A stretch of DNA of 64,000 nucleotides, from contig CAZTOW010000045.1 of NCBI GenBank assembly GCA_964615375.1, forward strand, positions 16,800 to 80,799, in the 5' to 3' direction. The notes below the pieces were generated by a model. It was not told the origin of the DNA and ran no database searches. It was given only the letters and a program-made list of their open reading frames with translations. The first letter of the stretch is position 1. Each line of letters begins with the position of its first letter. Source of the DNA: CAZKWG01 sp964615375 (GTDB taxonomy: Bacteria; Myxococcota_A; UBA796; CAZKWG01). Of this stretch, positions 8,136-16,646 are shown one piece after another. The position numbers and the translations under genes are program-made.

Positions 8136-10139
8136 TCACTCTGCCACGCAGGCCCCAGCGTCCTCCCCGAAGCTCTCCACGTCCTCCAGGCAGGCGAACC
8201 CGTCGGGGCAGGGGAGACCGAAGACGTCCAGCGCGCCGTCGCCGTCCAGGTCGAAGTCGGGGCTGCTGCAGTCGTCGGTCGTGTCGGGGCAGGTCTCCAG
8301 GTCCTGATTGTTGGCCACGCAGAGCAGGCGCTGCACCAGCGGCAGGAAGGCCTCGCGGTCGACCGTGGCCGCCGCGCCGAAGATCTGGTTGATGTCGTCC
8401 TTCAGGCCAGCGGCGACCGCTGCGGGCTCGCTGAGGAGATCGTCGAGGTCCTTCTTGTCGGGGTCCAGGCCCAGCTCGGCCATCACTCGCTCCTCGGTGA
8501 GCGGCTGGGAGAAGGCGCGGCTGAGCGCGAAGATGGGCTCGGTCTCGTAGACACGGGGGACCTCGGTCCGGTCCACCGCAGCCAGGAAGTACTCTTCGTC
8601 CTCGGTCAGCCAGTCCGAGGTCTCGTCCGCGTCGTAGAGCTCGCCGATGGCGTGGAGCTGGTCGGAGCTGAACGCGAAGTACTCGGTCTCCCGGATGAAG
8701 TCCGCCACCTCGTCGTCTTTTGGGATGGTCCCATTGTAGTGGCAGTTCATGCAGCTCCGACCGTTCTGGACGACGTAGCCCTCCTCGTCGTTGTTGGGAT
8801 CGCTGACGACGTTGATGGGGCCCTCGGAGAGGTAGTTCCCCGCGGCGTCGGCCAGGTAGTACACCTGCAGACCGTTGGGCAGCGAGCAGAACATCTCCCC
8901 GCCGTCCGGCTGGAAGCCGTCCTCCTCCAGGAAGTCCTCGCCGTCGGCGCCCAGGAAGAGCGCGTCGTCGTTGAGCGGGTGGGCGAAGATGTTCTTGTCG
9001 CCGGTCGAGCTCCCGAAGTCGTAGCTGACCCAGCAGTAGCCGTCGTCTGTGCCATGACGCTCGATGATCCGGTTGTTCAGCGAGACGCCGGACTGGTAGA
9101 AGCCGGCGCGGCTGGCGTTGAGCTTGCGCACGCTCTCGGCCAGGTCCGGGAGCCCGAACTGGTCCAGGAACTCGTCCACGGTGTCCGGGAGCTCCAGCAC
9201 CTCCTCATAGAGCGGGGAGACGGAGGCGGCGAAGACCAGCCAGTCCCCGTTGAGGATGGGGGTGCGCGTGCGGGCGTTCTCCTGCAGGTACTCGAAGTTC
9301 TCGTCGTCGTATTGGAAGGCGTAGGGGTTGCGCTTGACGAGCTGCTCCCAACCGTCCACGACGCCCAGGCGGCTGCTGGCGTCCCAGTTGTACTCCTCGA
9401 GGTTGATGCGGAAGAGCACGGACTCGTAGCCGCTCACGCCCACCAGCTCGGGGATGTCTCCGTTGCGCGAGAGGCTGTTGATGAGCTTGTTCAGCCCGAC
9501 CCGGTAGCTCTCCAGCTCGTCGGCGGAGACGCCCGCGTTGTACAGATGCACGAAGGAGATGTAACGGATGTACTGCCGCTCGCTGGTGGTCTGGCCCGCC
9601 AGGTCGTCCCGCAAGGCCTCGAAGACGGTCTTGTTGTCGATGAACTCCCGCTCCTCCGCCGCGGAGGGATCGCAGGCGCCCTCCGCGATCCAGGTCAGGA
9701 TCGACGCGATCTCCTCGTCACCCGGCCGCGGCTCCTCTCCGCGCGGGGGCATCTCGCCGTAGAGCATCCGGTCGTAGATCCGCGAGCCCTCCGGGTCGCT
9801 CAGGTCGATCTTGCCCTGCTCGATCATCCGTCCGGGCTCCAGGACGTAGTTGAAGCCGCCCTCGATGGTGCCGGCCTGCCCGTGGCAGCGGTAGCAGTAG
9901 CTCTCCAACACCGTGAGCGCCGCCTCGGCCCGCGCGCGCGTCGGCTCGTCGGGGCACTCGGAGATGCCTCCTTCGCCTTCGCCTTCGCCTTCGCCTTCGC
10001 CCTCTCCCTCTCCTGTCGTCGGTTCGTCCTCGACGAGCGTGCAGCTCCCGGGGTTCTGTTCGCTGTAGCAGTCGGGGCAGCCCGGCAGGAGGGGCGTCGC
10101 GAGGAGCAGGGACAGCAAGACCAGCTTACGTTTGTTCAT
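8136..10139 (-). CDS. Large c-type cytochrome-like lipoprotein
   Basis: The 667-residue protein has signal peptide MNKRKLVLLSLLLATPLLPG and lipobox Cys21. A flexible Gly-Glu repeat linker follows (about 43-57). Two CxxCH haem motifs are visible: CYRCH at 82-86, in a domain ending IASILTWIAEGA as in cytochrome c / planctomycete-type cytochrome domains, and CMNCH near 460 within SCMNCHYNG. The long middle part, with conserved Trp and Tyr, is unassigned. It probably acts as a periplasmic or outer-membrane electron-transfer protein. It is last in a three-gene minus-strand set with an outer-membrane-like protein and a small CH-motif lipoprotein. The haem binding is inferred from motifs. Confidence 0.75.
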   Translation of the reverse strand: MNKRKLVLLSLLLATPLLPGCPDCYSEQNPGSCTLVEDEPTTGEGEGEGEGEGEGEGGISECPDEPTRARAEAALTVLESYCYRCHGQAGTIEGGFNYVLEPGRMIEQGKIDLSDPEGSRIYDRMLYGEMPPRGEEPRPGDEEIASILTWIAEGACDPSAAEEREFIDNKTVFEALRDDLAGQTTSERQYIRYISFVHLYNAGVSADELESYRVGLNKLINSLSRNGDIPELVGVSGYESVLFRINLEEYNWDASSRLGVVDGWEQLVKRNPYAFQYDDENFEYLQENARTRTPILNGDWLVFAASVSPLYEEVLELPDTVDEFLDQFGLPDLAESVRKLNASRAGFYQSGVSLNNRIIERHGTDDGYCWVSYDFGSSTGDKNIFAHPLNDDALFLGADGEDFLEEDGFQPDGGEMFCSLPNGLQVYYLADAAGNYLSEGPINVVSDPNNDEEGYVVQNGRSCMNCHYNGTIPKDDEVADFIRETEYFAFSSDQLHAIGELYDADETSDWLTEDEEYFLAAVDRTEVPRVYETEPIFALSRAFSQPLTEERVMAELGLDPDKKDLDDLLSEPAAVAAGLKDDINQIFGAAATVDREAFLPLVQRLLCVANNQDLETCPDTTDDCSSPDFDLDGDGALDVFGLPCPDGFACLEDVESFGEDAGACVAE

Positions 10140-10167
10140 GTCGTCTCCCGTGATGCAATGGATGGGC

Positions 10168-11073
10168 TCAAAGCTCGAGGGCCGCGCGCAGGCGAGCTGT
10201 GTACAGGTGGCCGTAGCGGTGAAAGGCGCCCTCCTCGACGGTGGGCTCCGAGGGATCGGGCAGGGAGTGTCCGCCCGGCGCGGCGTAGAGCTCCCCTCCC
10301 AGCCGCAGCCGGCCCCTCAGCAGCGCGTCGACACCCAGGGAGGCCGCGGGGCCCAGGTAGGGGTGGAGGTTGTTGGGGACGTTCCCGGCGCCATCGCCGA
10401 TCCAGAAGAAGGTGGAGACGTCCACCAGCCCGACCGACACATAGGGGGTGAGCTGCGGTCCCCCCTCCTCGCTCTCCAGCTCCCAGCCGAGGTGCAGATC
10501 CAGCCCGAGGGAGGAGGCCACGTACAGATCGTCCACCTCCTCGTCTCCCTCCACGAAGGCGGTGGCCACGTTCCCCAGCGTCCGCTGGAGGGTCCCGTGG
10601 CCGCGCGCCCCCAGCTGCAGGTGCTGGCCCGCGTACAGACCCGCTCCCAGCTCGACCGAGGCCAGCAGGGTGCGCGTCCCGCCGATGTTCACGGGCGGCA
10701 CCAGCGCGAGCCCGGCGTAGGGGAAGACCACGCCGCCGATGGGCTGAAAGGCGAAGGTGGCCCGCGGACGGGGCACCACGGGCGTCTTGTTGGTGTCCTC
10801 GGTCTTGCTCCACTCCTCCACCATGCGCTGGCCGCAGCCCAGGGGCGGGATCCCGGCGAGCTCCACGCCGACGGCGCCGTGGCCAGCGCGGTGGGGCACG
10901 GGGGCGTGGACGGGAGAGAGGGTGGTGGCCAGGGCGACGTAGTTGGACAGAAAGTCGCGTTGAACCTGATCGTCGTAGTCGGCGGGCTTCCCGAGCTGGT
11001 CGCAGTCTTCATCGACCACGGCCAGCGCCTGCCCCGTGCTCAGCAAGGCGAGTCCAAGGTGTACGCTCAACAT
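10168..11073 (-). CDS. Exported outer-membrane-like protein
   Basis: I chose ATG 11073 because it opens the signal peptide MLSVHLGLALLSTGQALA; the open frame runs on upstream but only over the neighbouring gene. The 301-residue product has repeated beta-strand-like segments ending in Gly/Leu (LLASVELGAGLYAG, LTPYVSVGLVDVSTFFWIG) and a C-terminal strand ending in Leu, as expected of a small beta-barrel. I recognise no named family. It lies 20 bases after the lipoprotein gene at 11093-11515 and 28 bases before the cytochrome gene, so it is probably part of one operon and may be the pore or scaffold for the cytochromes (inference). Confidence 0.65.
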   Translation of the reverse strand: MLSVHLGLALLSTGQALAVVDEDCDQLGKPADYDDQVQRDFLSNYVALATTLSPVHAPVPHRAGHGAVGVELAGIPPLGCGQRMVEEWSKTEDTNKTPVVPRPRATFAFQPIGGVVFPYAGLALVPPVNIGGTRTLLASVELGAGLYAGQHLQLGARGHGTLQRTLGNVATAFVEGDEEVDDLYVASSLGLDLHLGWELESEEGGPQLTPYVSVGLVDVSTFFWIGDGAGNVPNNLHPYLGPAASLGVDALLRGRLRLGGELYAAPGGHSLPDPSEPTVEEGAFHRYGHLYTARLRAALEL

Positions 11074-11092
11074 GGGCTGACTCCTGTGCGCC

Positions 11093-11515
11093 TCACTCCG
11101 CGGGAGGGGCGCCGTCCGTGATCCAGGTGGAGAGGGTGAGCAGATCGTCCTCGCTGAGAGGATCGGCGTTATAAGGCATGTCGTTCCCGCCGCCGCCCAC
11201 CTCGCGCTGCCTGCCCGTGAGCTTGGCGTAGAGGTAGCTCGCGTCAACGTCGCCGGGCTCGACGTAGTCCAGACCGTCTACGCTGGAGGGCGCGTCCACC
11301 ACGGAGGCGTGACTGTCCAGCTCGGGGCTGGAGGAGCCGCCGAGGTGGCAGCTCGATCCACTGCAGGTCCGCGTGAAGATCTCCTCGACCTCGGCGGGCA
11401 GCGCGGGCTCTGCTCCGCCCCCGGTCTCCTCTGTCCCGGCGTCCAGGGGCTCACCGTAGAGAGGGTCATAACAGGCGTTCAACCAGAGGGGCAGAGTCCA
11501 CAGTACACGGTACAT
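11093..11515 (-). CDS. Small cytochrome-like lipoprotein
   Basis: The 140-residue lipoprotein has a short signal ending LWLNAC (Cys15). The mature part reads FTRTCSGSSCHLGG, a Cys-x4-Cys-His variant of the haem motif. It then has YAKLTG, a DMPYNADPLS segment and LLTLSTWITDGAP, which is the order found in small envelope cytochrome-like lipoproteins of Myxococcota and Planctomycetes. Four residues between the two Cys instead of two leaves haem attachment uncertain. As the first gene of the 8136-11515 set, it probably shares a redox role with the large cytochrome. Its upstream region to 11659 holds only a short T/A-richer stretch (11590-11650) that may carry promoter elements. Confidence 0.65.
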   Translation of the reverse strand: MYRVLWTLPLWLNACYDPLYGEPLDAGTEETGGGAEPALPAEVEEIFTRTCSGSSCHLGGSSSPELDSHASVVDAPSSVDGLDYVEPGDVDASYLYAKLTGRQREVGGGGNDMPYNADPLSEDDLLTLSTWITDGAPPAE

Positions 11516-11659
11516 GTTCGCCTCGCGTCGATAGGACCCTCATAGGGCGCCACGGGCCATGGTCGCAAGGTGGCCCAGGTGGCTCGCGCGAGACCCAGGA
11601 TCGGGATAAATAAGGAAGTAGAAAGCTTTACGCCGTTTCTACACCTGAAGCACGGAGCT

Positions 11660-13087
11660 TCAGGGCTCGCCCGAGTGCTGAAGGGTCAGCTCCAGGATCC
11701 AGAGGTCATCCGTGCCGGTGGCCTGGAGCAGGCCGCAGCCCGACGCCTCCTCCGCGCGCAGGCTGTCGCGCCGGATGTCCTTGGTGCGCCCGTCGCGCTG
11801 CACCACCTCCACCCGCGAGCCGGGAGAGCTCTCGACGGGAGAGGGCGCGGCGGGAGAGGGAGCGGCGGGAGAGGGCGCGCCCGGGCTCTGCTTCAGCGCC
11901 TGCTCCACCTCCTTCGTCGGTGGACCCTCCGGGGACCAGGCCAGGGTCAGGCGCTCGGTCCCCGCGGGGGCCTCGAAGCGCATCGACGCTGAGCCGCGGG
12001 GGGGGAGGAGCGTGGTCACGCCGCCGGTCACCCGCCCGTCCTCGCCCGCGCGCGCGTCGGGGTAGAGCTCCACGATCTCCCCGCTGGCTCCGCGGCTGCC
12101 CAGCGCCAGGTAGCCGGACTCCGGGACGCGGAGGGTGAGCCCGAGCGCGTCGCCGTCGCGGAAGACGTGGTCCAGGGCGACGGGCTGGTCGTTGGCCCGC
12201 AGGCAGAGCTCGACCGGGACCGGGGCAGTCGGGGGAGGTGGGGGCTCGGGGCTGGGGGCCGCGGCGGCGGGCCCGTTCCGGGAGGCGCGGGAGGGCCTCG
12301 TGTTGGAGGCCAGCTTCTCCACCCCTGGTTTGACCTGCCACAGCGCGCTCAACATGCCCGAGGCACGGAGATCCTCTCTGCTCCCACCGTCGGCGGAGAG
12401 CCAGGCCCGCGTCGCGGCGATCAGCTCGTCTCCCTGGAGGGCCCCGTCACCGCTGCGATCCGCGCTGGGGGAGAGGGCCGAGGCCAGCGCGCAGGAGCCC
12501 CGGGGCTGGCCGGGGCAGCGGGCGCTGGGTCGGGCGAGCGCGAGGCCGTCGAGGACCAGGATGTCCGGGCGCACGTCCGAGAGCTGGAGCACCTGATCGC
12601 GCTGGGAGAGGGTAGGGGGAGCGGCCCAGTCGAGCTCCAGAAGGATCAGGGCAAAGCCCGCGTCTGAGGCGCTCAGGGATCGCCTCAGCCAGGCGAGGTC
12701 GAAGGCCACCTGCCCGTCCGATCCCAGCAGCTCCACCCGGTCGCCCACGGCGCGCGCGGGCGCCGAGAGGGTCAGCACGACCAGCTCCTGCTCGCTCGAG
12801 CGCGCCAGCAGCGCCTCCACCTGGGCTCTCATGGTCGATGCGTCGGCCGGCGCGTAAAGGGACCGCGCGCCCGCGTCCGGGATCCGCCTCAGGGCCTCGT
12901 GCAGACCCCGGGCGCTCGCCCCCTCGCCCGCCGCGAGGGAGAGGGTCTGGGTGGCCATCGCCTGGGCGTCGGCGGTCGGGATGATGTTCTTGGTGGACGC
13001 GCGCGCGGTGTTGTCCGCGAGCAGCGCGCAGAGCGCCGCCATGGCGGGGACGGTGCGCGCTGGGGAGGGTAGGCGAAGGTCTCTCAT
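11660..13087 (-). CDS. Degenerate caspase-fold protein with DUF4384 domain
   Basis: The 475-residue protein is paralogous to the product of 1356-2804: same length, the same CPGxxxGxCALASAL and RSGDGALQGDEL segments, the same DUF4384 (CLRANDQPVALDHVFRDGD) and a matching C-terminus (LELTLQH versus LALALQH). The caspase motifs are lost: the His strand reads LVVLTLSAPARAV and the Cys strand reads LILLELDWAAP. A Pro/Ala/Ser-rich linker with PSPAA repeats separates the domains. The N-terminus is a possible signal peptide (VPAMAALCALLADNTARAS). Its ATG overlaps the TGA of the Lon-like protease gene (ATGA), so the two are translationally coupled and probably work as a pair. Confidence 0.75.
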   Translation of the reverse strand: MRDLRLPSPARTVPAMAALCALLADNTARASTKNIIPTADAQAMATQTLSLAAGEGASARGLHEALRRIPDAGARSLYAPADASTMRAQVEALLARSSEQELVVLTLSAPARAVGDRVELLGSDGQVAFDLAWLRRSLSASDAGFALILLELDWAAPPTLSQRDQVLQLSDVRPDILVLDGLALARPSARCPGQPRGSCALASALSPSADRSGDGALQGDELIAATRAWLSADGGSREDLRASGMLSALWQVKPGVEKLASNTRPSRASRNGPAAAAPSPEPPPPPTAPVPVELCLRANDQPVALDHVFRDGDALGLTLRVPESGYLALGSRGASGEIVELYPDARAGEDGRVTGGVTTLLPPRGSASMRFEAPAGTERLTLAWSPEGPPTKEVEQALKQSPGAPSPAAPSPAAPSPVESSPGSRVEVVQRDGRTKDIRRDSLRAEEASGCGLLQATGTDDLWILELTLQHSGEP

Positions 13088-14568
13088 GGTCTCTCCACGT
13101 CGATCGGGATCTCGAGCATCGCGGCGTCGCTGGCGGCGATCGTCGCGTGCAGACAGGGTCGGTCCTTGGCGTAGGTCTGCCGGTGCCAGCGCGCGGCCCC
13201 CGGCAGCGCGGCCTCCAGGAGCGCCGCGGAGGGCGTGGCGATCCCGTTGACCAGGGGGTCGGGATCACCTCCCGCGCCCGGCGACCAGACCAGGGCCATC
13301 CGGTCGCCTGCAGTCTCCGCGCCGAGGACGGTGGGGTTGGTCGGCGGCAGTCGGGCGCGCTGGCCCGCCACGACCGTCGCGGAGTCGCCGCGCACCGGGG
13401 ACAGGCGGACCCAACGCCCCTGCTGGCTCCGCGCGTAGAGCCAGGCGACGCCGTCCCGGCTGGCCTGGAGCGCCAGCGTGAGGCTCGACCCCATCGGCTG
13501 GGGCTCGCGCAGGTCGGCGAGGCCGGACTGCGTCTCCAGGCACACTTGTAGTGTGGTGGGGTCTTGGAGGGAGGGTTGTATTGTTTTGTTTGTTTGTGTT
13601 GTGTGTGGCAGGCTCGACGTCACCCAGGCCGCCGCGAGCAGGACGAGCGCCGCGAGCCCCGCGACCAGCCATCCTCGGCGAGGGGGAGGGGCTGGGGGCT
13701 CCGGCGGGGGCTCCGGCGGCGGCGCTGGCGCGACCCTGTCCAGCCAGGCCCAGAGCTCCTCGAGGTTGTCTACCCCCACCAGCTCCAGGTCCGGGGCCAC
13801 GGGCGGGCCCAGGAGGCGCCCGATGTCCTCGCGGGGCGCGACCACGCCGCGCAGGCCCGCCTCCGAGGCCGCGCTCAGCTTGGCCTTCAGCGCATGGACG
13901 CCCCGCACGCGGCCGTCGGGGTCCACCCGGCCGGTGAGCCCCCAGCCCGAGATCACGCGCCGCTCCCGCGCGCAGCGGGTCGCCGCCGCCGCGGCCAGCC
14001 CGATGGACATGCCCTCCAGGGCAACCAGAGAACCGTCCCGCGCCTCTACCTGCCAGCGGCAGCTCCAGTGCCCGCTCTCCCCGCGCAGCGCGGCGTTGAC
14101 CGCCATCAGCGCCGCGTGCTGGCTGTCCACGGCGTGCTCCTGCAGCGTCCACGCCCCCTGGCTCCCGGGGCAGAGGTCCAGGGTCAGCTCGCAGGTCACG
14201 CCCACCCCGGCGCGATCCACCGTCAGGGCGGGCACCCGCGCCGAGGCGCGCGATCCGCCCGTCGCGCGCGCGCGGAGCTGGCGGATCAGGGTCGCGTCCA
14301 CCGCGCCGAGGCGCTCCAGGGCCAGGGCGGCCTGCTCGGCGATCAGGGGGTCCAGGCGCGTCGGCTCGGGGAGCTCGCGGACCAGGGCGTCCCGCATGGC
14401 GCCGCTCTGGGGACCGCCCTGCGGCGCGCTGGAGGTCAACGAGAGTGAAGCTCGGATGAGATTTATCAGGCGCTCCACGAATTTCCTCCTGCGCCTCTGC
14501 AAGTTCTCGTTTGAGCGCTCCTCCTGGTCCTCGCAGAGGGAGCCACCGGCCGGGACCCGGCTGCACAC
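13084..14568 (-). CDS. Lon-like serine protease with transmembrane helix and DUF4384-like domain
   Basis: This protein of up to 494 residues has no AAA+ domain. Residues about 110-255 resemble the proteolytic (S16) domain of Lon: Ser188 in EGMSIGLAAA, and Lys228 in GVHALKAKLSAASEAGLRG, matching the Ser-Lys dyad and the GGLKEKxLAA helix, followed by VVAPRED. After a Pro-rich linker there is one transmembrane helix (about 300-320), then a Thr/Gln/Asn linker and a C-terminal domain similar to DUF4384 (CLETQSG onward). The protease part would be cytoplasmic and the DUF4384-like part outside. The upstream GTG 14568 may not be the true start; Met58 is an alternative. It is the first gene of a coupled pair with the degenerate caspase. 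Confidence 0.75.
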   Translation of the reverse strand: MCSRVPAGGSLCEDQEERSNENLQRRRRKFVERLINLIRASLSLTSSAPQGGPQSGAMRDALVRELPEPTRLDPLIAEQAALALERLGAVDATLIRQLRARATGGSRASARVPALTVDRAGVGVTCELTLDLCPGSQGAWTLQEHAVDSQHAALMAVNAALRGESGHWSCRWQVEARDGSLVALEGMSIGLAAAAATRCARERRVISGWGLTGRVDPDGRVRGVHALKAKLSAASEAGLRGVVAPREDIGRLLGPPVAPDLELVGVDNLEELWAWLDRVAPAPPPEPPPEPPAPPPRRGWLVAGLAALVLLAAAWVTSSLPHTTQTNKTIQPSLQDPTTLQVCLETQSGLADLREPQPMGSSLTLALQASRDGVAWLYARSQQGRWVRLSPVRGDSATVVAGQRARLPPTNPTVLGAETAGDRMALVWSPGAGGDPDPLVNGIATPSAALLEAALPGAARWHRQTYAKDRPCLHATIAASDAAMLEIPIDVERP

Positions 14569-14595
14569 ACGGCGCCCTCATGGAGGAAGCTGGCC

Positions 14596-15120
14596 ATGTC
14601 CCTGCCCCCCGTCGTCGTGATCCTGCTCTGCGCCGCCTGCGCGCTGCTCGGCCTCCCCGTCCACGCCATGATCTGGGTCGGCACCCCCGTCGGCCTCTCC
14701 GGCGATCCCATCCTCGGCCCCACCCAGGGCGAGCTGAGCTTCGAGACCGCCCGGCTCCAGCCCTGCGGCGGCGGGTCCCCGCTCGTCCTCGGGCCCTCCT
14801 CGGTGGCCCTGGGGGCCGCCCTCCCGCTGCCCGCCGGCTCCTGGTGCGGGCTCACGCTGGAGGAGGTGGTCCTGGTCGTCTGGGGCCAGACCAGCCAGGG
14901 CCAGCCACTGGACCTGGAGATCGAGGCGGAGGAGGTGGTCTTCGACGTGTCCGCGCCGGTTACGCTCGCGCCCGGGCTCCCCGCGCCCCCGCTCGAGCTG
15001 TTCGCCCCGGGTTGGCTCTCGGAGCTCGGGGTGAACCCCAACCTGCCTGTGGACATCGGGCCCGGCCACCCGCTGCATGCCGCGCTCTCGGCTGAGCTCT
15101 CGACGGAGAGCGCCTGGTAG
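14596..15120 (+). CDS. Hypothetical secreted protein
   Basis: The 174-residue protein starts at ATG 14596 behind GGAGGAAG. Its signal peptide is MSLPPVVVILLCAACALLGL with cleavage near PVHA. The mature protein has two Cys (PCGGGSP and SWCGLTLEE) that could pair, and no domain I recognise. It is divergent from the Lon-like gene, with a 27-base gap between the two proposed starts; if the Lon-like gene starts later, the shared promoter space is larger. The TIGR02147 gene follows 80 bases downstream on the same strand. Confidence 0.6.
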   Translation: MSLPPVVVILLCAACALLGLPVHAMIWVGTPVGLSGDPILGPTQGELSFETARLQPCGGGSPLVLGPSSVALGAALPLPAGSWCGLTLEEVVLVVWGQTSQGQPLDLEIEAEEVVFDVSAPVTLAPGLPAPPLELFAPGWLSELGVNPNLPVDIGPGHPLHAALSAELSTESAW

Positions 15121-15200
15121 GTCCGCGTCCGCGGCCCGCGACCACGACTCCTCGGAGGTCCTGCGTTATCTACTCCTCCGCAGCCGCGGAGAAGAACTGG

Positions 15201-16217
15201 ATGACGCCGGACCTCTTCGAATATCTGGATTATCGCGCCTACCTGAGCGACTGGTTCAAGGCGGAGAACGAGCTGCGCAAACAGGAGCGCCGCATCCCGC
15301 TCACCCACCGAGCCTTCCACGAGCTGGCGGGGGTGAGCAACGTCGGCACCCTCATCCAGATCCTGGAGCACGACCGCCGCCTCACGCCCGCGCTGCTCAA
15401 CAGCTTCCTCACGCCCCTGGAGATCGAGCCGGGCTCCCTGGAGGCGCGCTACCTCGGCGGGCTCGTGGAGCTGGAGGCCGCGGAGCTCCAGGTGAAGAAG
15501 AGCGCGGAGCGCCTGGGGTCGGAGCGGGAGCGAGGGGCGAAGCCGCGCGCGGCGCCCTCCGCCCGCGTGCGGGAGCCGAAGCGTCACAAGAGCGCGCTGG
15601 TCGCGGCCGAGCGGGCGCATCAGGAGGCGCTCGAGGAGCGGGCGGCGACCCTGGCCCGGCTGCGGGCGCTGCGCGAGCAGGCGCGGGCGCACCCCATCGC
15701 CGGGAGGGCGGAGGAGATCCTGGGCTCTCTGCTGAGCTGCGCCGTGCTGGAGCTGGCTCGCGCGCCGGACTTCCGGGCGGACCCGAGCTGGATCGCCTCC
15801 CGCCTGCGCCTCCCCGCCACCTCGGTGGAGATCGAGGACGCGCTCCAGGCGCTCCGCGGGGCGGAGGTCTTGACCGAGCAAGGGGTCCTGGCCCCCGTCT
15901 TCCGCACCGACGCCCGCGTCCCGGCGCACGCCGTCCAGCGCTACTACCCCTCCGTGAGCGAGGCCGCAGCGCGGGCCATGGCCGAGCTCTTCGGCCCCGA
16001 GCGGCTCGCGGCCCAGCGCCGCCAGCGCCTGGGCGCGCTGACGGTGGCGATCCCGTCCGCGCGGATCGCGGACTTCGATCGCCTGCTGCTGCACCTCCAG
16101 GAGGAGGTCGCGCGCTTCCTCTCCGGGCTGGAGGGGGACCGCGACGTGGTCTACCAGATCTACCTGCATCTCTTCCCGCTCTCCAGGGGACCGGGGGAGG
16201 GTTCAGACGGGCCTTAG
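15201..16217 (+). CDS. TIGR02147-family (DUF4423) regulator-like protein
   Basis: The 338-residue protein has the family hallmarks: N-terminal PDLFEYLDYRAYLSDWF, then a helix-turn-helix-like stretch (THRAFHELAGVSNVGTL), and in the C-terminal half DFRADPSWIASRLRLP, repeated Ala/Leu helices and the closing VYQIYLHLFPLS. A charged Arg/Lys/Glu region (about 100-160) is probably a coiled coil. The family is common in Fibrobacterota, Myxococcota and Bdellovibrionota and is thought to be a transcription regulator, though no target is established. The end of the gene overlaps the 3' end of the convergent gene 16203-16646 by 15 bases. It probably regulates neighbours in this envelope-stress-like cluster (inference). 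Confidence 0.85.
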   Translation: MTPDLFEYLDYRAYLSDWFKAENELRKQERRIPLTHRAFHELAGVSNVGTLIQILEHDRRLTPALLNSFLTPLEIEPGSLEARYLGGLVELEAAELQVKKSAERLGSERERGAKPRAAPSARVREPKRHKSALVAAERAHQEALEERAATLARLRALREQARAHPIAGRAEEILGSLLSCAVLELARAPDFRADPSWIASRLRLPATSVEIEDALQALRGAEVLTEQGVLAPVFRTDARVPAHAVQRYYPSVSEAAARAMAELFGPERLAAQRRQRLGALTVAIPSARIADFDRLLLHLQEEVARFLSGLEGDRDVVYQIYLHLFPLSRGPGEGSDGP

Positions 16218-16646
16218 CGTGAAGCGCTGCCCGGACGCATGGGCGAGGAGCTCATCCGGCGCCTCGTCCACCCAGGGCACGAGCACCGGCTGCTCCAGCT
16301 CCAAGAGGGCTCGCTCCCCCTCGAGCTCGACCTCCAGCCCAGGTGGACCCACCACCAGGAGCAGGGCGGGCAGCCCGCCCAGGCCGGCGCGCAGCTCCAC
16401 GGCGCAGCCGCCGCCCTCGTAGCGCACGGGCAGCGGCCTCCGGGGACGATCCGCGGCGGCCAGGCGCCACACGTCCTCGTCGGCGCCCGGATCCTCCAGA
16501 TCCTCCTCGAGGGTGGCCAGCTCGCTGACCAGCTCCAGCGCCGGTCGGCGCGCGCGGCCCAGGCGCGAGAGCGCCACCACCAGGTCCAGATCTTCCCCGG
16601 GCTCGGTGGAGCCCTCGATCAACGCCTCGAATTCGTCGCGGGTCAT
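16203..16646 (-). CDS. Small acidic partner protein of sigma-like factor
   Basis: The 147-residue acidic protein (MTRDEFEALIEGST start) has no transmembrane segment. Its C-terminal half is a string of short beta strands (ALLLVVGPPGLEVELEG, LLELEQPVLVPWVDE). It is translationally coupled to the sigma-like gene through an ATGA overlap (16643-16646). Such an arrangement fits a cognate modulator or anti-sigma factor, but I see no zinc-finger anti-sigma motif, so that role is a guess from position. It runs convergently into the TIGR02147 gene. Confidence 0.6.
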   Translation of the reverse strand: MTRDEFEALIEGSTEPGEDLDLVVALSRLGRARRPALELVSELATLEEDLEDPGADEDVWRLAAADRPRRPLPVRYEGGGCAVELRAGLGGLPALLLVVGPPGLEVELEGERALLELEQPVLVPWVDEAPDELLAHASGQRFTLRPV

